Made by a program: the position numbers and the translations under genes. Below, in pieces: positions 10,901 to 21,762 of a stretch of 62,364 nucleotides of DNA. Source of the stretch: Bdellovibrio sp. ZAP7 (GTDB taxonomy: Bacteria; Bdellovibrionota; FAC87; UBA2466); assembly GCA_945878405.1 (NCBI GenBank), contig CAMCTJ010000011.1, positions 1 to 62,364 of the forward strand, given 5' to 3'. The first letter of the stretch is position 1; each line of letters starts with the position of its first letter. The notes under the pieces are model-generated. The model had not been told where the DNA came from, searched no databases, and saw nothing but the letters and a program-made list of their open reading frames with translations.

Positions 10901-12103
10901 GAGCGTGAGCGTTATCAAATCGTTTACGGTGCGAAATTAAACGTTACCGATGGTGCAAAAGTTAAGAAGGGTCAAAGCGTCGCAACTTGGGATCCTTACA
11001 CTGTTCCCGTTCTTTCTGAAGCAGGCGGTAAAGTTCAGTTCGTAGACATTCAAGAAGGTCTATCGATTTCTGAACAAGTGGATGAAGTGACCGGTCTTTC
11101 TCGAAGAGCCATTATTGACTCTCGCGACACCGATCTCAGACCACGCTTGTTAGTGCTTGGAAGCTCGGATGAAACCAAAGCTACCTACATGCTCCCAGTG
11201 GGCGCTAACTTGGTAGTCTTTGATGGAGACGAGATTTTCCCTGGAGACGTTGTAGCTAAAATTCCACGAGAAACAACGAAAACCAAAGACATCACCGGGG
11301 GTCTTCCCCGTGTGGCGGAACTCTTTGAAGCTCGAAAGCCAAAAGAAATTGCGGCTATCAGTGATGTCGACGGGGTGGTTTCCTTCGGTAAGGATAGCAA
11401 AGGTAAGCGTAAGCTCATCGTTACACCTGAACATGGTGAACCACATGAGTATCTGATCCAAAAAGGTAAGCACATCAGTGTACGAGAAGGCGATCATGTT
11501 CGAGCTGGTGAAGCCCTGATGGATGGCGCTGCAAATCCTCATGACATCTTGAGAATTCTTGGGGAAACAGCACTTTCGAAATACTTAGTGGACGAAATCC
11601 AAGAAGTTTATCGACTCCAAGGGGTACGCATCAACGACAAGCACATCGAATTGATTGTGCGACAAATGTTGAAGCGTGTGAAAGTTTCTGATCCTGGTGA
11701 AACTGACTTCCTCCATGGTGAAAACGTCGAGAAATGGCAGTTTGAGTTGGAAAATGAACGGGTCACCAAACTCGGTAAAAAGACAGCTGTTGCTGAACCG
11801 TTGTTGTTGGGTATCACCAAGGCATCCTTGAGTACCAACAGCTTTATTTCAGCAGCTTCGTTCCAAGAAACAACTAAAGTTCTTACAGAAGCAGCTATCC
11901 AAGGAAAAATGGATACTCTCAGAGGACTCAAAGAAAACGTTATTATGGGACGACTCATTCCAGCTGGAACAGGGTTGGATGAATACCGTAAATCAAGACT
12001 CGTTGTTCACCAAACAGAAGCCCAAATGGCTGAAGCCGCTCCAATGGCAGTGGGACAACAGACTGCTGAAGCAGCCGCTACTTCTTCGGAAGCTAAGCTG
12101 TAG
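7967..12103 (+). CDS. rpoC: RNA polymerase beta' subunit
   Basis: A 1378-residue beta' subunit. The N-terminal zinc site ([20 protein letters not shown], about residues 70-90), the clamp segment [21 protein letters not shown], the catalytic [12 protein letters not shown] that binds the active-site magnesium (about 458-469), the trigger-loop region [16 protein letters not shown] and the second zinc cluster around [17 protein letters not shown] are all present. It ends with an alanine/glutamate-rich tail. Its last 11 bases overlap the convergent pseudouridine-synthase gene. Confidence 0.97.
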   Translation: MKDLLNFFDKPKDPLSFKAVKIALASPEKIRSWSYGEVKKPETINYRTFKPERDGLFCAKIFGPVKDYECICGKYKRMKYRGVVCEKCGVEVIQSKVRRERLGHIELATPVAHIWFLRSLPSRIGAVLDITLKNLERVLYCEAHVVMDPGKTPLKKFEVLNEDEHNQARKLYKSDFKSGIGSDAVRELLREVDGPTLAKELRAQLAKTTSETGQKALAKRLKVIEAFNQSNNKFDWMMLEVIPVIPPDLRPLVPLDGGRFATSDLNDLYRRVINRNNRLKRLQELNAPEIIIRNEKRMLQEAVDALFDNGRRGRTFTGPNKRPLRSLSDMLKGKQGRFRQNLLGKRVDYSGRSVIVVGPELKLHQCGLPKKMALELFKPFIFNKLEQRGFVTTIKSAKKMVEREKEEVWDILEEVVKEHPVLLNRAPTLHRLGIQAFEPVLIEGKAIQLHPLVCATFNADFDGDQMAVHVPLSVEAQLEARVLMMSSNNILSPAYGKPIIDPTQDIVLGIYYMTQLRLGGKGEGKTFSGPAEAIYAHHVGEADLHSRINCRISGKRVETTPGRLILREIVPTEIPFEDYNRVMDKKALSALVDATYRAAGSKRTVILADKLRSLGFEYATKGGVSICMSDMKIPAKKAELLDEAYKEVQEIQNQYTEGLITDGERYNKVVDIWAQITDQISEELMSELSVDWVFDAKLNKKVAVPSLNPIYMMADSGARGSVAQIKQLAGMRGLMARPSGEIIETPITANFREGLDPLQYFISTHGARKGLADTALKTAHSGYLTRRLVDVAQDLVVSEVDCKTTQGIEISALVEGGEIIEGIGDRILGRTALEDITDPYSGKVLVKANQQIDENLVEQISEAGIEKVVIRSGLTCKTITGICCLCYGRDLARGHLVNIGEAVGIIAAQSIGEPGTQLTMRTFHVGGAASRRAEQSSLEVRHEGTIKLVRANIVKDRAGTFTVMNRNSELAVVDETGRERERYQIVYGAKLNVTDGAKVKKGQSVATWDPYTVPVLSEAGGKVQFVDIQEGLSISEQVDEVTGLSRRAIIDSRDTDLRPRLLVLGSSDETKATYMLPVGANLVVFDGDEIFPGDVVAKIPRETTKTKDITGGLPRVAELFEARKPKEIAAISDVDGVVSFGKDSKGKRKLIVTPEHGEPHEYLIQKGKHISVREGDHVRAGEALMDGAANPHDILRILGETALSKYLVDEIQEVYRLQGVRINDKHIELIVRQMLKRVKVSDPGETDFLHGENVEKWQFELENERVTKLGKKTAVAEPLLLGITKASLSTNSFISAASFQETTKVLTEAAIQGKMDTLRGLKENVIMGRLIPAGTGLDEYRKSRLVVHQTEAQMAEAAPMAVGQQTAEAAATSSEAKL

Positions 12104-12986
12104 CAGGACCCAAACAGAATGACTCGGTGGGTACTACGACAGTAGTCCCTTCCCAGCTCAACTCACAAGCCCTCAACTGATGAAACTGAGGCCTTATAGG
12201 CCTTCTCAAGTAATCCGTATCGTAAAGACTATCGCCGACCAAGGGTAGACCTTGAGCCGCCATATGAACTCGCACCTGGTGGGTTACTCCCGTTGAACAG
12301 GTAATCTCCCAAAGGCTCATTCCCTTCTGTTCCCGTTTGAGCTGCGCGGTGGTCACCGCTTCTTGAACCGGCGGACGAACTTTTTCTTGGTTTTGAACAC
12401 TCACCATAAGCCTTGGGTCGCTCGATGAGTGAGCAATAGGCAGGTCGATTTTCAAAGTGTTTGAAGTCACTTCTCCAAAACACCAAGCCAGGTATTTTTT
12501 CTGCACTGCTTTTGCCTGGAAACGCCCCCGCCAATGCAAAAAGGATTCATAAGTCTTACAAACAACCAGAAGACCGCTTGTTCCTGTATCTAGTCGATGC
12601 GGAGTGATAGTAGGCTGAACGGATGGGAAGTCTCTCCACATCTCAGTATTCTGAGCAAAGGCCCATTGTGTGGGGGTGTTTTTATCAAGAAGAGAGAGAG
12701 GATGGCTGGGCATTCCTGAAGGCTTATCAACTATCCACTCCCCTTTTCCCTCCGAAACCACTAAAAGTTTCAAGTCGGGATTCCCCTTCCTAAGCCCAGT
12801 AATGTGTTCTTGAAGCGAATAGCATTGCAGCTGATTACCTTTGACCCGGTCACCTTTGCGGACCTTCTTTCCCTCCACCGTGACCCAACCAGCATCCAAG
12901 GCTTCTTCAATGTGCCGAGAACTCAACTCGGGAAAGAGCTTTTGAAGCTGTTTATCTACCCGCTCAAGGGGAAAACCAGAGTCCAT
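12093..12986 (-). CDS. RluA-family RNA pseudouridine synthase
   Basis: A 297-residue enzyme of the RluA/RluC/RluD group, which converts uridine to pseudouridine in rRNA or tRNA. An S4-like RNA-binding domain occupies about residues 1-60 ([32 protein letters not shown]). The catalytic motif [13 protein letters not shown] supplies the aspartate, and the downstream [24 protein letters not shown] is the usual Rlu motif with Thr-His replacing the common Arg-His. The exact target position cannot be told from sequence. It converges on rpoC with an 11-base overlap. Confidence 0.88.
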   Translation of the reverse strand: MDSGFPLERVDKQLQKLFPELSSRHIEEALDAGWVTVEGKKVRKGDRVKGNQLQCYSLQEHITGLRKGNPDLKLLVVSEGKGEWIVDKPSGMPSHPLSLLDKNTPTQWAFAQNTEMWRDFPSVQPTITPHRLDTGTSGLLVVCKTYESFLHWRGRFQAKAVQKKYLAWCFGEVTSNTLKIDLPIAHSSSDPRLMVSVQNQEKVRPPVQEAVTTAQLKREQKGMSLWEITCSTGVTHQVRVHMAAQGLPLVGDSLYDTDYLRRPIRPQFHQLRACELSWEGTTVVVPTESFCLGPATA

Positions 12987-13045
12987 AACATAAGGCTACC
13001 TTAATTTCCTTCCCTTCGATAGAGAGCCTTGGCAAAGTATCTGAC

Positions 13046-13930
13046 ATGAAAGCAGCGATGCATCCTCCCCGAGAGTGGGCTCATTTCATTCATCAGATCC
13101 GAGCTTTTTTTGATTCTCGAGGATTTTTAGAAGTTTTTACTCCGTCTTTGGTTGAAGCCGGAGCTTTTGAAAATGCTCTGGACCCCTTGAAAGTAACTAC
13201 AGGAACTGAATCAGCGGAACTCCACACTTCTCCTGAGATGGAAATGAAAGCTCTCCTTTCAAGCCATCCAGAACCTATTTTCCAGATCTGTAAATGTTTC
13301 AGAGATGACCCTGATACGTCGATTCATTTTAAAGAGTTTACGATGCTAGAGTTTTATCGACCGCATTGCACTTACGAAGACACTCGCCGCGACATGAAAG
13401 AGCTCCTGGAAACTCTGACTCAAGAATCTTTGGCTTTCGAAGAAAAATCCATTGATCAACTTTTTCGTGAAAAAACCGGGATCTTATTAGAACGAGTAAA
13501 ATCCCCAGCAGAGTTTCTACAAAAGGCTCAAGAAATTGGCGTTTCCAGTTTGTCTGCCTCTGATACTTGGGAAGATATTTTTTTTAGAATCATGATTGAA
13601 AAAATTGAACCCTCACTGCCAGTGGAGAGACCGGTCATTGTTTACGATTACCCTGCGAGCGTTTCCACTTTATCACAACCCAAAGGAGATTTTTGGGGCG
13701 AACGCTTTGAAATATTTTGGAAGGGCATGGAACTCTGTAATGGCGCTACGGAACTTCTCTCGGAAGAACTTCTCAAAAAACGCTACGCGTTTGAATCAGC
13801 GGAGAGAAAAAAACTCGGAAAGGCCCCGCACCCTTTTCCCAATCGGTTGTCTCAGGCCCTTAAGACCCTTCCCCCTTGCTCGGGAGTAGCTGTGGGACTC
13901 GACCGATTATTTTGGGCTCTAAAACCTTGA
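13046..13930 (+). CDS. epmA: EF-P--lysine ligase-like protein (EpmA/GenX family)
   Basis: 294 residues resembling the catalytic core of class II lysyl-tRNA synthetase without an anticodon-binding domain. Motif 2 is QICKCFRDDPDTSIHFKEF with FTMLEFYR, and motif 3 is the C-terminal GVAVGLDRLFWAL. Family members attach (R)-beta-lysine to a lysine of elongation factor P; neither EF-P nor EpmB is in this window, so the substrate is inferred. Its last 71 bases overlap the convergent purK gene. Confidence 0.83.
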   Translation: MKAAMHPPREWAHFIHQIRAFFDSRGFLEVFTPSLVEAGAFENALDPLKVTTGTESAELHTSPEMEMKALLSSHPEPIFQICKCFRDDPDTSIHFKEFTMLEFYRPHCTYEDTRRDMKELLETLTQESLAFEEKSIDQLFREKTGILLERVKSPAEFLQKAQEIGVSSLSASDTWEDIFFRIMIEKIEPSLPVERPVIVYDYPASVSTLSQPKGDFWGERFEIFWKGMELCNGATELLSEELLKKRYAFESAERKKLGKAPHPFPNRLSQALKTLPPCSGVAVGLDRLFWALKP

Positions 13931-14999
13931 GTTTTTCAAAAAGCTCTTCCGGGGATGCGGCTGTAATGTTGAGATGGCCAACCTTTCTGTTTAATCGAGG
14001 TTTTTTTCCATAAAGGTGTACAAAGACCCCGGTCACTCTTGAGTCACTCTCTGTTAATTCGGGGACATCTCCAATGAAATTCAACATAGCCGTGGGGGCC
14101 GTAACTTTTGTGTCCCCCAAAGGCTTTTCTAGCCCCGCTCGTAAATGATTTTCAAATTGACTAGTCTTAGCTCCATTCAAAGTCCAATGCCCTGTATTAT
14201 GAACTCGGCTCGCCATTTCATTAACGAGGAGTTTTTCTCCGCACTGAAACAGTTCCAAGGCCATCACCCCCACATAGTCTAGGAGCTCTCCTGTTTTTCG
14301 CGCATAGGCCTCTGCCGTCTCCTGTAGCGCAGATGCTAAAAGGGGAGCTGGAGCTAGGGTACGCCTCAAAATTCCATTAACGTGTAGATTTTCCACGAGT
14401 GGGTAGAACCTCATTTCACCTTGCCGATTTCGACAGGCTACCAAAGAGAGTTCCCTCTCAAAGTTTACAAATTTTTCATAAATCAGAGGAACAGATCCTA
14501 ATTCATCCCAGGCGTTTTTTATGTCCTCACGATCTCGGATAACCTTCTGTCCCTTGCCATCATATCCTTCACGACAGGTCTTGAGGATCCCCGGGGTTCC
14601 AATTCCGAGAACTGAGCGCTCCAATTCGCTTGGGTCATTTATCCGGGAAAACTCAGCAGTGGGGATACCGTGTTTCTTAAAAAAGCTTTTCTGCGTGTAT
14701 CTATCTGCAACAAGTTCTAAAACCTCTAAGCTCGGAAATAAGCGATTTGAAAATCCCTCTAGTGCGCTTTTCAAATCGGGAATTGAAATATTTTCCCACT
14801 CATAAGTCAGACGATCACAGGAGGAAATAAATTCTCGGAGCGCTTCTGTATCTCTAAAGTTTCTCTTTGTGACGGGACAGAGCCCATCAACGGTGTTATC
14901 CCCGGGAGGAGCAAACACTTTCACTTCACACTCAAGCTTGGGGCTTGCAAGAATTAACATTCTGGCTAGTTGCCCGCCGCCCAAGATTCCGATTTTCAT
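13860..14999 (-). CDS. purK: N5-carboxyaminoimidazole ribonucleotide synthase
   Basis: 379 residues of the PurK ATP-grasp family, which makes N5-CAIR from AIR, ATP and bicarbonate in purine synthesis. The N-terminus MKIGILGGGQLARMLILA, the ATP-binding segment GILKTCREGYDGKGQKV and the late VNEMASRVHNTGHWTLNGAKTSQFENHLRA are diagnostic. It overlaps purE by four bases (ATGA), giving the usual purE-purK pair, but here attached to an ABC exporter operon. The 3' end runs 71 bases into epmA on the other strand. Confidence 0.95.
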   Translation of the reverse strand: MKIGILGGGQLARMLILASPKLECEVKVFAPPGDNTVDGLCPVTKRNFRDTEALREFISSCDRLTYEWENISIPDLKSALEGFSNRLFPSLEVLELVADRYTQKSFFKKHGIPTAEFSRINDPSELERSVLGIGTPGILKTCREGYDGKGQKVIRDREDIKNAWDELGSVPLIYEKFVNFERELSLVACRNRQGEMRFYPLVENLHVNGILRRTLAPAPLLASALQETAEAYARKTGELLDYVGVMALELFQCGEKLLVNEMASRVHNTGHWTLNGAKTSQFENHLRAGLEKPLGDTKVTAPTAMLNFIGDVPELTESDSRVTGVFVHLYGKKPRLNRKVGHLNITAASPEELFEKLKVLEPKIIGRVPQLLPSKGEGS

Positions 15000-15514
15000 C
15001 TCTTCTTTATCTTTCGGGGATAGGCCAGAGCTAATACCCTTTTTGTTTGCCGTTTTCTGAAGTCTATCAGAGCCTTTTTTATTTTTGAGTTCTCAAGACC
15101 AAGAATCGCTGCAGCTAACAAAGCTGCATTAACAGCACCCGGTTCTCCAATGGCTAACGTTCCAACAGGAATTCCTTTGGGCATCTGATTTATCGATAAT
15201 AAGGAATCAAGTCCCTTAAGCGTGCTCGTTTCAACAGGAACGCCCAGAACAGGTACACACGTTTTACAGGCTAACATACCCGGTAAATGCGCAGCCCCCC
15301 CTGCGCCCGCAATGACTACTTTTATACCCTTGGATTCTAGTTCTTCCGCATACTGAAAAAGAAGGTCCGGTGTTCGGTGGGCGGAAACAACGTGAACATC
15401 GTGCGGAACCCCTAACTCATCCAACATTTTGGATGACGCCTTTAAAGTCTTCCAATCGGAATCGGAGCCCATCACAATGGCTACTTGAGATTTCATTGCG
15501 TGATTTTTTAACAC
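14996..15514 (-). CDS. purE: N5-CAIR mutase (class I PurE)
   Basis: 172 residues. GSDSDWKTLKASSKMLDELGVPHDV and VVSAHRTPDLLFQYA, with the catalytic serine and histidine, and AGAGGAAHLPGMLA are the PurE core. It rearranges N5-CAIR to CAIR, the reaction that needs a PurK partner, which is adjacent. A GTG start at 15514 has a GAGGG ribosome-binding site close upstream and overlaps the ABC gene end by seven bases; an internal ATG at 15496 is the alternative but lacks such a site. Confidence 0.95.
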   Translation of the reverse strand: MLKNHAMKSQVAIVMGSDSDWKTLKASSKMLDELGVPHDVHVVSAHRTPDLLFQYAEELESKGIKVVIAGAGGAAHLPGMLACKTCVPVLGVPVETSTLKGLDSLLSINQMPKGIPVGTLAIGEPGAVNAALLAAAILGLENSKIKKALIDFRKRQTKRVLALAYPRKIKKR

Positions 15515-17256
15515 GGGGGTCCCTCTTGATACAATTGGTAAAACTTATCAAAAAGTCCTTGTTGTTTTCTCAACTCAGGGATACTCCCCTGCTCCTTCAA
15601 TATTCCTTTCTCTAGAACAATAACTTGATCACAACTCTCAATCGTGGAAAGCCGATGCGCAATAATCAGCGCGGTCCGGCCCTTGATGAGCTCGCGAATC
15701 GCAACCATCAACCGAGCCTCACTGGCATTGTCGAGACTGGCAGTGGCTTCATCCATCACCAATACTTCAGGATCTAAAACGAGCATTCGAGCAAAAGAGA
15801 GTAGCTGTTTTTCTCCCAAGGATAGGTTATGGCCCCCTTCATCAATGACCAGATCAAGCCCCCCTCTTTTTTCGATAAAATCCCAAACCTGAGCCTTTTT
15901 GCACTGCTCAATCAGATAGAGATCAGAGAGTTCTGCATTTGCGAGCATGAGATTGTCACGAACCGAACCCTCAAATAAATAAACATCTTGCGGGATGAAC
16001 CCCACATGTTTTCTGAGCGTTGAGCGCGGCCATTGCTCAAGGGGAATTTCACCCAAAAAAATTGTTCCATGGGTCGGGTCATAAAACCGCAGCAATAGGC
16101 GCGCTATCGTGGATTTACCACTGCCAGTAGCTCCGACGATCGCCATCGTTTTACCTGGTAACAACTCAAAAGAAATACAGTCTAAGGCCTTCTCCTCTCG
16201 CGTTTGGTAAGTGAAGCTTACGTTCTGAAACTTGAGTCCACAGGGACGACTGATTTGAGGTACCTTTCCCAAGGAATCTTTTTCGATGGGCTCATCAAAA
16301 ACTCGAGCGACTCGTTCGGCCGATACTAGAGCTGATAAAACGACATTATACTTTTCAACTAAATCACGAATCGGCTGAAACAGATTTCGAATATAAGCTA
16401 AGAAAGCGACCATAATTCCAACTTTAACTTTTCCTTGAATAACCCAGACCCCTCCTACTCCCAGCAAAGTCGCCATTGCAATTCCGTTCAGCAGATTCGC
16501 CCATGGCTGAACTTGAGCATAAGCGTGAATAGATTTCATGAGGGCTTCTTGGTGGTGCCCTACTATTCCCTCGAAAGACCTCTTTCTAGCCTCTTGGGCC
16601 CCCAGTCGATGAATAGTGGCCATTGCAGAAACGTTCTCTCCCAAAAAACTGTTTATTTCTGAAAGTCTTGCGCGCGCTTCTCGATACGCCTCAGAAAGTT
16701 TTTCTCCGAAATAAGCAATTGCCCAAACGACACACGGAAACGTCAAAAGTATCAGCCCAGCTAATTTCAAATCTAAAATCAACATGGCAACTATGGTTCC
16801 GATAATTACCATCACATCAAGCGCCAAAACTGACATCGATGCCGTAAAGAGCTCGCTTAAAGATCTGACGTCATTTATTACTCGGGTGATGAGGCGCCCA
16901 CTGGAATGCTCATCAAAATAAGCCATGGGAAAACGAGTGATTCGTTCAAACACTCTCAGCCGTAGCCGCTGCGTAATCAAAAGGCCTGTAGTCTGTATGG
17001 TAACAGCCTGTAACATTTCGCTGATAGCCTTAAATAAGATCACCAGAAAAAATCCCACACAGATTTTTGTTAACAAGTTTACGTTGGCTGGGGTTGCAAC
17101 CACAGCATCAGCTGCTCTCCCGATCAAAATCGGACCGATCAAATCAAAACTTGTGGTCACCACAATCAGCAACACTCCGCCCATTAAACGGAAGCGAAAC
17201 TCTTTAAGATGAGGCCATAATTTCCGGATTACCTCGAAATGAACCTTCGGCTTCAT
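15508..17256 (-). CDS. ABC exporter half-transporter, canonical ATPase subunit (MdlB-like)
   Basis: 582 residues: a six-helix exporter membrane domain (about 1-310) and a nucleotide-binding domain with Walker A GATGSGKST, signature LSLGEKQ, Walker B VLVMDEATASLD and switch histidine in IIAHRLST. It keeps the catalytic glutamate (DE). Together with the upstream gene, whose Walker B carries DD, it has the layout of heterodimeric exporters such as MdlAB or TM287/288, which pump lipids or drugs out of the inner leaflet. Its start overlaps the partner gene by four bases. The substrate is unknown. Confidence 0.88.
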   Translation of the reverse strand: MKPKVHFEVIRKLWPHLKEFRFRLMGGVLLIVVTTSFDLIGPILIGRAADAVVATPANVNLLTKICVGFFLVILFKAISEMLQAVTIQTTGLLITQRLRLRVFERITRFPMAYFDEHSSGRLITRVINDVRSLSELFTASMSVLALDVMVIIGTIVAMLILDLKLAGLILLTFPCVVWAIAYFGEKLSEAYREARARLSEINSFLGENVSAMATIHRLGAQEARKRSFEGIVGHHQEALMKSIHAYAQVQPWANLLNGIAMATLLGVGGVWVIQGKVKVGIMVAFLAYIRNLFQPIRDLVEKYNVVLSALVSAERVARVFDEPIEKDSLGKVPQISRPCGLKFQNVSFTYQTREEKALDCISFELLPGKTMAIVGATGSGKSTIARLLLRFYDPTHGTIFLGEIPLEQWPRSTLRKHVGFIPQDVYLFEGSVRDNLMLANAELSDLYLIEQCKKAQVWDFIEKRGGLDLVIDEGGHNLSLGEKQLLSFARMLVLDPEVLVMDEATASLDNASEARLMVAIRELIKGRTALIIAHRLSTIESCDQVIVLEKGILKEQGSIPELRKQQGLFDKFYQLYQEGPPC

Positions 17257-19082
17257 AATAGGATCTCTCCGGTTTCCAGACGTTCACGCTCCACCTCGCG
17301 CTCACTTTCTCTCCAAAGCGATCGATACAAATGGCAATTACGAATGAGAGTTGAATGTTTCCCTCTAGAAATAATTTTCCCCGACTCCATAACCCAAATC
17401 TCATCCATTCTGGGCATAACTGATAAGCGATGCGAAGAAAAAAGGATTGAAAGCTTGGGGTAAGCTTCAAAAAATCGTTCAATGATTTGTTGCTCACATT
17501 CCACATCAACAGCCGAAAAACAATCATCGAGTAATAATAGCTCTGGCTGTCTTAAGAGAGCTCTTGCCAAAGCCAGGCGCTGTCTCTGCCCGCCGGATAA
17601 AGTTACTCCCTTTTCACCTATAAAGGTTTCCAAACTCCCTTTGAGGGCCTCAACTTCTTCCCAAATCCCAGCAACTTTTAAGGCCTGTTCCATCTGTCCA
17701 GAACTAAGCTCTCTTTTTAATCCCATTCCAAGATTCGTGGCCACTGACTCGCCAAAGAGCGTGACCTGTTGTTCAACGCTGCCGACTCGATTTCTTAGCT
17801 CATTCAAACCAATCGTTCGAATATCCTTATCCCTCAGAAAAACCGTGCCTGGAGGGGGCTCGTACAATCTTAAGAGCAAGTTGAATAAAGTGGTTTTTCC
17901 ACTCCCCACAGGTCCCACTAAACCGATTTTTTTCCCGGTGGGAATCTCTAGTCCGTTGAGAGCAAGTGAAAAACCAGATTCCTTCTCCTGCATAAACCCA
18001 AACTGAAGATCTCTAATTTCCAGCTCTGCTTCTAGTGAACTGCTGGTAATCGCTGGATAAGTATCTTCCACAGAATTTTCTTGGAGTACTTGCTCGATCC
18101 GTCGCTCAGCTGCTTTTGCTTCCCGAGTCATGGTCACAGACCAGCCGATAGCCTCCATGGGCCAAGATAGCTGGACAACGAATCTCTGAAAAGCAATGAA
18201 GGTTCCGACTGAAATAGCTCCGGCTATGACATCTTTTCCCCCGAAAAATAGGATGAAGAACGTTCCCATTTGGGTCAGAAAACTAAGGCTTGGAGAAAAT
18301 ACCGATTCGTATTTTGCAAGCCGTTGTCCCTCATTCACAAATTCTGCGCTCAGCTGTCTAAACTTACGGTCAGAATGGTTTTCAAGCACAAGCGCTTTTA
18401 TCAGGCGAATCCCAGAGAAAGTTTCCTGCGCATAAGCACTCATCTGAGAGAGTCGTGATTGCATTTTCTCAAAAAAGAAATCAACTTTATTACCTATCTT
18501 GGCAGTAAGAAGCGGGACGAGTGGATAAAAAGCAAATGTTAAAAGAGTGAGCTTCCACGACAGCCAGAGCATCGCGGGGACAAGCATCAGGAACATAATG
18601 ACAGCATCTAGAGCCACCAAAATTCCTGGCCCGAGCGCCATTCGAATGGATTCGATATCATTCGTGGCTCGGGACATGAGATCCCCCGTCCGATATCGGT
18701 GGTACCGCATCAAAGGAATCTTTTGGAGATGTTCATAAAGCTCTTTGCGTAAGTCGGAGGCAACGTAATTAGCCGTACCAATCAGATAAACTCGCCACCA
18801 ATAACGCCCAATAGACTGCAGAACCATCACCACTAAATAGGCCACAGCTGCGATGATGACCGCCCGGATTGCGCCAGGCACAAGCGCATCCATTGCCATT
18901 TTTACGAGCAAAGGTTGAACAATATTTAAAAAGTCCACGAAAAGGAGCCAAAAGAATCCCTTTAAGTAGGGGCTCTTATATTTAAAAAGAAACCGACTAA
19001 ACGGATAATCTTTAATCTTCTTTTTCAGGCCTAAGAACCCGAAACTATTATTTTTTTCCGGACTGTTACTTTGACTTTCCAC
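17253..19082 (-). CDS. ABC exporter half-transporter, degenerate-site subunit (MdlA-like)
   Basis: 609 residues with an exporter membrane domain (about 35-330) and an ATPase domain: Walker A GPVGSGKTT, signature LSGGQRQR, Walker B LLLLDDCFSAVD, histidine in FSSHRLSVM. The glutamate after Walker B is replaced by aspartate, the mark of the non-hydrolysing site in heterodimeric exporters. It is the first gene of a minus-strand operon running through the second half-transporter, purE and purK, and is divergent from clpB with a 52-base gap. Confidence 0.88.
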   Translation of the reverse strand: MESQSNSPEKNNSFGFLGLKKKIKDYPFSRFLFKYKSPYLKGFFWLLFVDFLNIVQPLLVKMAMDALVPGAIRAVIIAAVAYLVVMVLQSIGRYWWRVYLIGTANYVASDLRKELYEHLQKIPLMRYHRYRTGDLMSRATNDIESIRMALGPGILVALDAVIMFLMLVPAMLWLSWKLTLLTFAFYPLVPLLTAKIGNKVDFFFEKMQSRLSQMSAYAQETFSGIRLIKALVLENHSDRKFRQLSAEFVNEGQRLAKYESVFSPSLSFLTQMGTFFILFFGGKDVIAGAISVGTFIAFQRFVVQLSWPMEAIGWSVTMTREAKAAERRIEQVLQENSVEDTYPAITSSSLEAELEIRDLQFGFMQEKESGFSLALNGLEIPTGKKIGLVGPVGSGKTTLFNLLLRLYEPPPGTVFLRDKDIRTIGLNELRNRVGSVEQQVTLFGESVATNLGMGLKRELSSGQMEQALKVAGIWEEVEALKGSLETFIGEKGVTLSGGQRQRLALARALLRQPELLLLDDCFSAVDVECEQQIIERFFEAYPKLSILFSSHRLSVMPRMDEIWVMESGKIISRGKHSTLIRNCHLYRSLWRESEREVERERLETGEILL

Positions 19083-19134
19083 ACTAAAGTTCCATACTAT
19101 TTATTAAACCCGCCAATGTGGGAGGAGATTAAGA

Positions 19135-21750
19135 ATGAACCTAAATCAGTTCACTGTGAAAGCGCAAGAAGCAGTTGTGGATGCTCAAAGCCTAGCAGTT
19201 AAAAAAAGCCACCAAACAGTCGACCCCGAAGACCTCCTTTTTTCTTTATTAAATCAGGAAGACAGTTTGGTCTCCGAGGTCCTATCCAAAATTCAGTCCA
19301 AACTCCCTGCGCTATTACTCAAAGAAGCAGAGCAGGAAATTAACAAAAAGCCACAAGTTCATGGAAATGTGCAGACCTACTTGTCCCCTGCTCTGAATAA
19401 GGTTTTGGTTCAGTCAGAAGAAGAATCCAAAAGTCTTCGAGACGATTTCATCAGCACGGAACACCTCTTTTTGGCCCTGTTTTCGTTAAAAGAGGGGCCT
19501 GTAGCAACGTTGTTGAGTAAAAATCGAATCAACAAACAAACTTTCCTGGATGGTCTGAAAAAAGTAAGAGGAAGCCAGAGGGTGACTGATCAAAACCCCG
19601 AGGAAAAGTATAACGCACTTGAAAAATACTGCCGCGACTTAACTCAAGCTGCATCCAATGGACGTTTAGACCCCGTCATCGGCCGAGACAGTGAAATCAG
19701 AAGAGTCATTCAAGTTTTGTCCCGAAGAACTAAGAATAATCCCGTTCTGATTGGTGAGCCGGGGGTTGGAAAAACAGCTATTGTGGAAGGCTTAGCTCAA
19801 AGAATCGTTGCTGGAGATATCCCAGAGAGCCTGAAAGGAAAACGCCTTTTATCACTCGATATTGGCGCACTCATTGCCGGAGCTAAATTCCGTGGCGAAT
19901 TTGAGGACCGTTTAAAAGCGGTTTTAAAGGAAGTTGCTTCAGCTCAAGGAAATATCATTCTCTTTATTGATGAACTTCACACAGTTGTGGGCGCCGGAAA
20001 AGCCGAGGGAAGCATGGATGCATCCAATATGTTAAAACCCCAGCTCGCCCGCGGTGAGTTGCGCTGTGTGGGTGCGACCACCCTGGATGAGTATCGCCAA
20101 TACATCGAAAAGGATTCTGCTTTAGAAAGACGTTTCCAACAAGTCTATGTGGGTGAGCCCTCAGTAGAAAATACGGTTTCTATTCTACGCGGCTTAAAAG
20201 AGAAATATGAAGTCCATCATGGAATTCGGATAACTGATAACGCCATCGTCGCGGCTGCGAAACTTTCGGATCGGTACATCACTAATCGGCAGCTTCCCGA
20301 TAAGGCGATTGATCTGATCGATGAAGCCGCTTCTAAATTAAGAATTGAAATCGATAGTCTTCCTACGGAAATCGACGAGGTTGAAAGAAAAGTAGTTCAA
20401 CTCGGCGTAGAAAGAGAAGCTCTCAAGAAAGAGACCTCAGCGAAGTCTGAGGAGCGCAGGAAAGAGATCGAATCTGACATTCAAGAGTTCAGTGCTTCCA
20501 TCGCAAAAATGAAGAAGCAGTGGAACGCCGAGAAGGAATTAATCTCTCAAGCTTCTCAACTCAAGGAGCAGTTGGAAAACACACGCCTTCAAGCTGAAAA
20601 AGCTGAAAGGGAAGGAAATCTCGGGAAAGCTGCTGAACTCAAATACGGTGTTTTGGGCGATCTTCAAAAACGCCTGGAAAAGACAACTGAAGAGCTAAAT
20701 CAGATGAGCCGAGAAAAAAGAATGCTCAAAGAAGAAGTCGACGAGGAAGACATCGCCGAAGTTGTTGCAAAATGGACAGGCATTCCCATTTCCAAAATGC
20801 TTGAAAGCGAAAAAGAAAAAATTCTTCGCATGGAGCAAGAGCTTAAGAAAAGAGTCGTTGGCCAAGAAGAAGCAGTGAAAGCTGTTTGTAATGCCGTTCG
20901 ACGCAGTTTTGCAGGTCTGCACGATCCTAAAAAACCGATTGGAAGTTTCTTATTTCTGGGGCCCACTGGGGTTGGAAAGACGGAAACAGCAAAGGCTCTG
21001 GCCGAATTCTTGTTTGACGATGAGAACAACATGATTCGAATCGATATGACCGAGTTCATGGAAAAGCATTCCGTCTCTCGTTTAGTCGGTGCCCCCCCCG
21101 GCTATGTCGGTTATGAAGAAGGCGGGGTATTAACCGAAGCGGTTCGAAGACGTCCCTACTCTGTAATTCTCTTTGACGAAGTGGAAAAGGCACATCCCGA
21201 TGTGTTTAATATTCTCTTGCAAGTGCTAGATGATGGAATTTTAACTTCTGGCCAAGGCACCCAAGTTAATTTTAAAAACACGATGATTATTCTGACTTCA
21301 AACTTAGGGAGCCAACATTTGCTCGAAACTTCCAAACCTGAGAAAGCAAAAGAGCTCGTCATGGGAGAAGTCCGAAAGCACTTTAGGCCAGAACTTCTGA
21401 ATCGTTTGGATGATTTGATAGTCTTTCACCACCTAGAAAGAGCTCAGTTAACGCAGATCGTCGACATTCAACTTGATCAGGTAAAAAAGTTGCTTGAGGC
21501 TAAAAATCTAAGTATGGTTGTGGACCGTAAGGCCAAGGAATTATTGGCCGAAAGAGGCTACGATCCCGTGTACGGTGCTCGCCCCCTAAAACGATTGATT
21601 ACGGATTTAATACTAAATCCCTTATCGATGCGTCTATTAGAGGGAGAATTCCATCCGGGAGATATGATTGAAATAGGTGTTGATTCAAAAGGGGAACTCG
21701 AGTTTCTTCGAAAATCCGGATCGGGTGCAAAAAAAGCAGCTTCCAAATAA
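19135..21750 (+). CDS. clpB: ATP-dependent disaggregase ClpB
   Basis: 871 residues in full ClpB order: N-terminal repeat domain (1-150), first AAA+ module with Walker [10 protein letters not shown] (about 205) and [15 protein letters not shown], the long coiled-coil middle domain (about 400-530), and the second AAA+ module with GPTGVGKTE (about 610), then the C-terminal D2-small domain. With DnaK it rescues aggregated proteins. GGGAGGAG precedes the ATG. htrA follows after 12 bases, so the two probably share an mRNA. No clear sigma-32 promoter is visible in the 52-base upstream gap. Confidence 0.97.
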   Translation: MNLNQFTVKAQEAVVDAQSLAVKKSHQTVDPEDLLFSLLNQEDSLVSEVLSKIQSKLPALLLKEAEQEINKKPQVHGNVQTYLSPALNKVLVQSEEESKSLRDDFISTEHLFLALFSLKEGPVATLLSKNRINKQTFLDGLKKVRGSQRVTDQNPEEKYNALEKYCRDLTQAASNGRLDPVIGRDSEIRRVIQVLSRRTKNNPVLIGEPGVGKTAIVEGLAQRIVAGDIPESLKGKRLLSLDIGALIAGAKFRGEFEDRLKAVLKEVASAQGNIILFIDELHTVVGAGKAEGSMDASNMLKPQLARGELRCVGATTLDEYRQYIEKDSALERRFQQVYVGEPSVENTVSILRGLKEKYEVHHGIRITDNAIVAAAKLSDRYITNRQLPDKAIDLIDEAASKLRIEIDSLPTEIDEVERKVVQLGVEREALKKETSAKSEERRKEIESDIQEFSASIAKMKKQWNAEKELISQASQLKEQLENTRLQAEKAEREGNLGKAAELKYGVLGDLQKRLEKTTEELNQMSREKRMLKEEVDEEDIAEVVAKWTGIPISKMLESEKEKILRMEQELKKRVVGQEEAVKAVCNAVRRSFAGLHDPKKPIGSFLFLGPTGVGKTETAKALAEFLFDDENNMIRIDMTEFMEKHSVSRLVGAPPGYVGYEEGGVLTEAVRRRPYSVILFDEVEKAHPDVFNILLQVLDDGILTSGQGTQVNFKNTMIILTSNLGSQHLLETSKPEKAKELVMGEVRKHFRPELLNRLDDLIVFHHLERAQLTQIVDIQLDQVKKLLEAKNLSMVVDRKAKELLAERGYDPVYGARPLKRLITDLILNPLSMRLLEGEFHPGDMIEIGVDSKGELEFLRKSGSGAKKAASK

Positions 21751-21762
21751 GGAGACCACTTC

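Noticed and set aside
13860-13930. 71-base overlap between epmA and purK as a frameshift sign
   Set aside because: Both proteins have complete family C-termini; a convergent overlap is the simpler reading.
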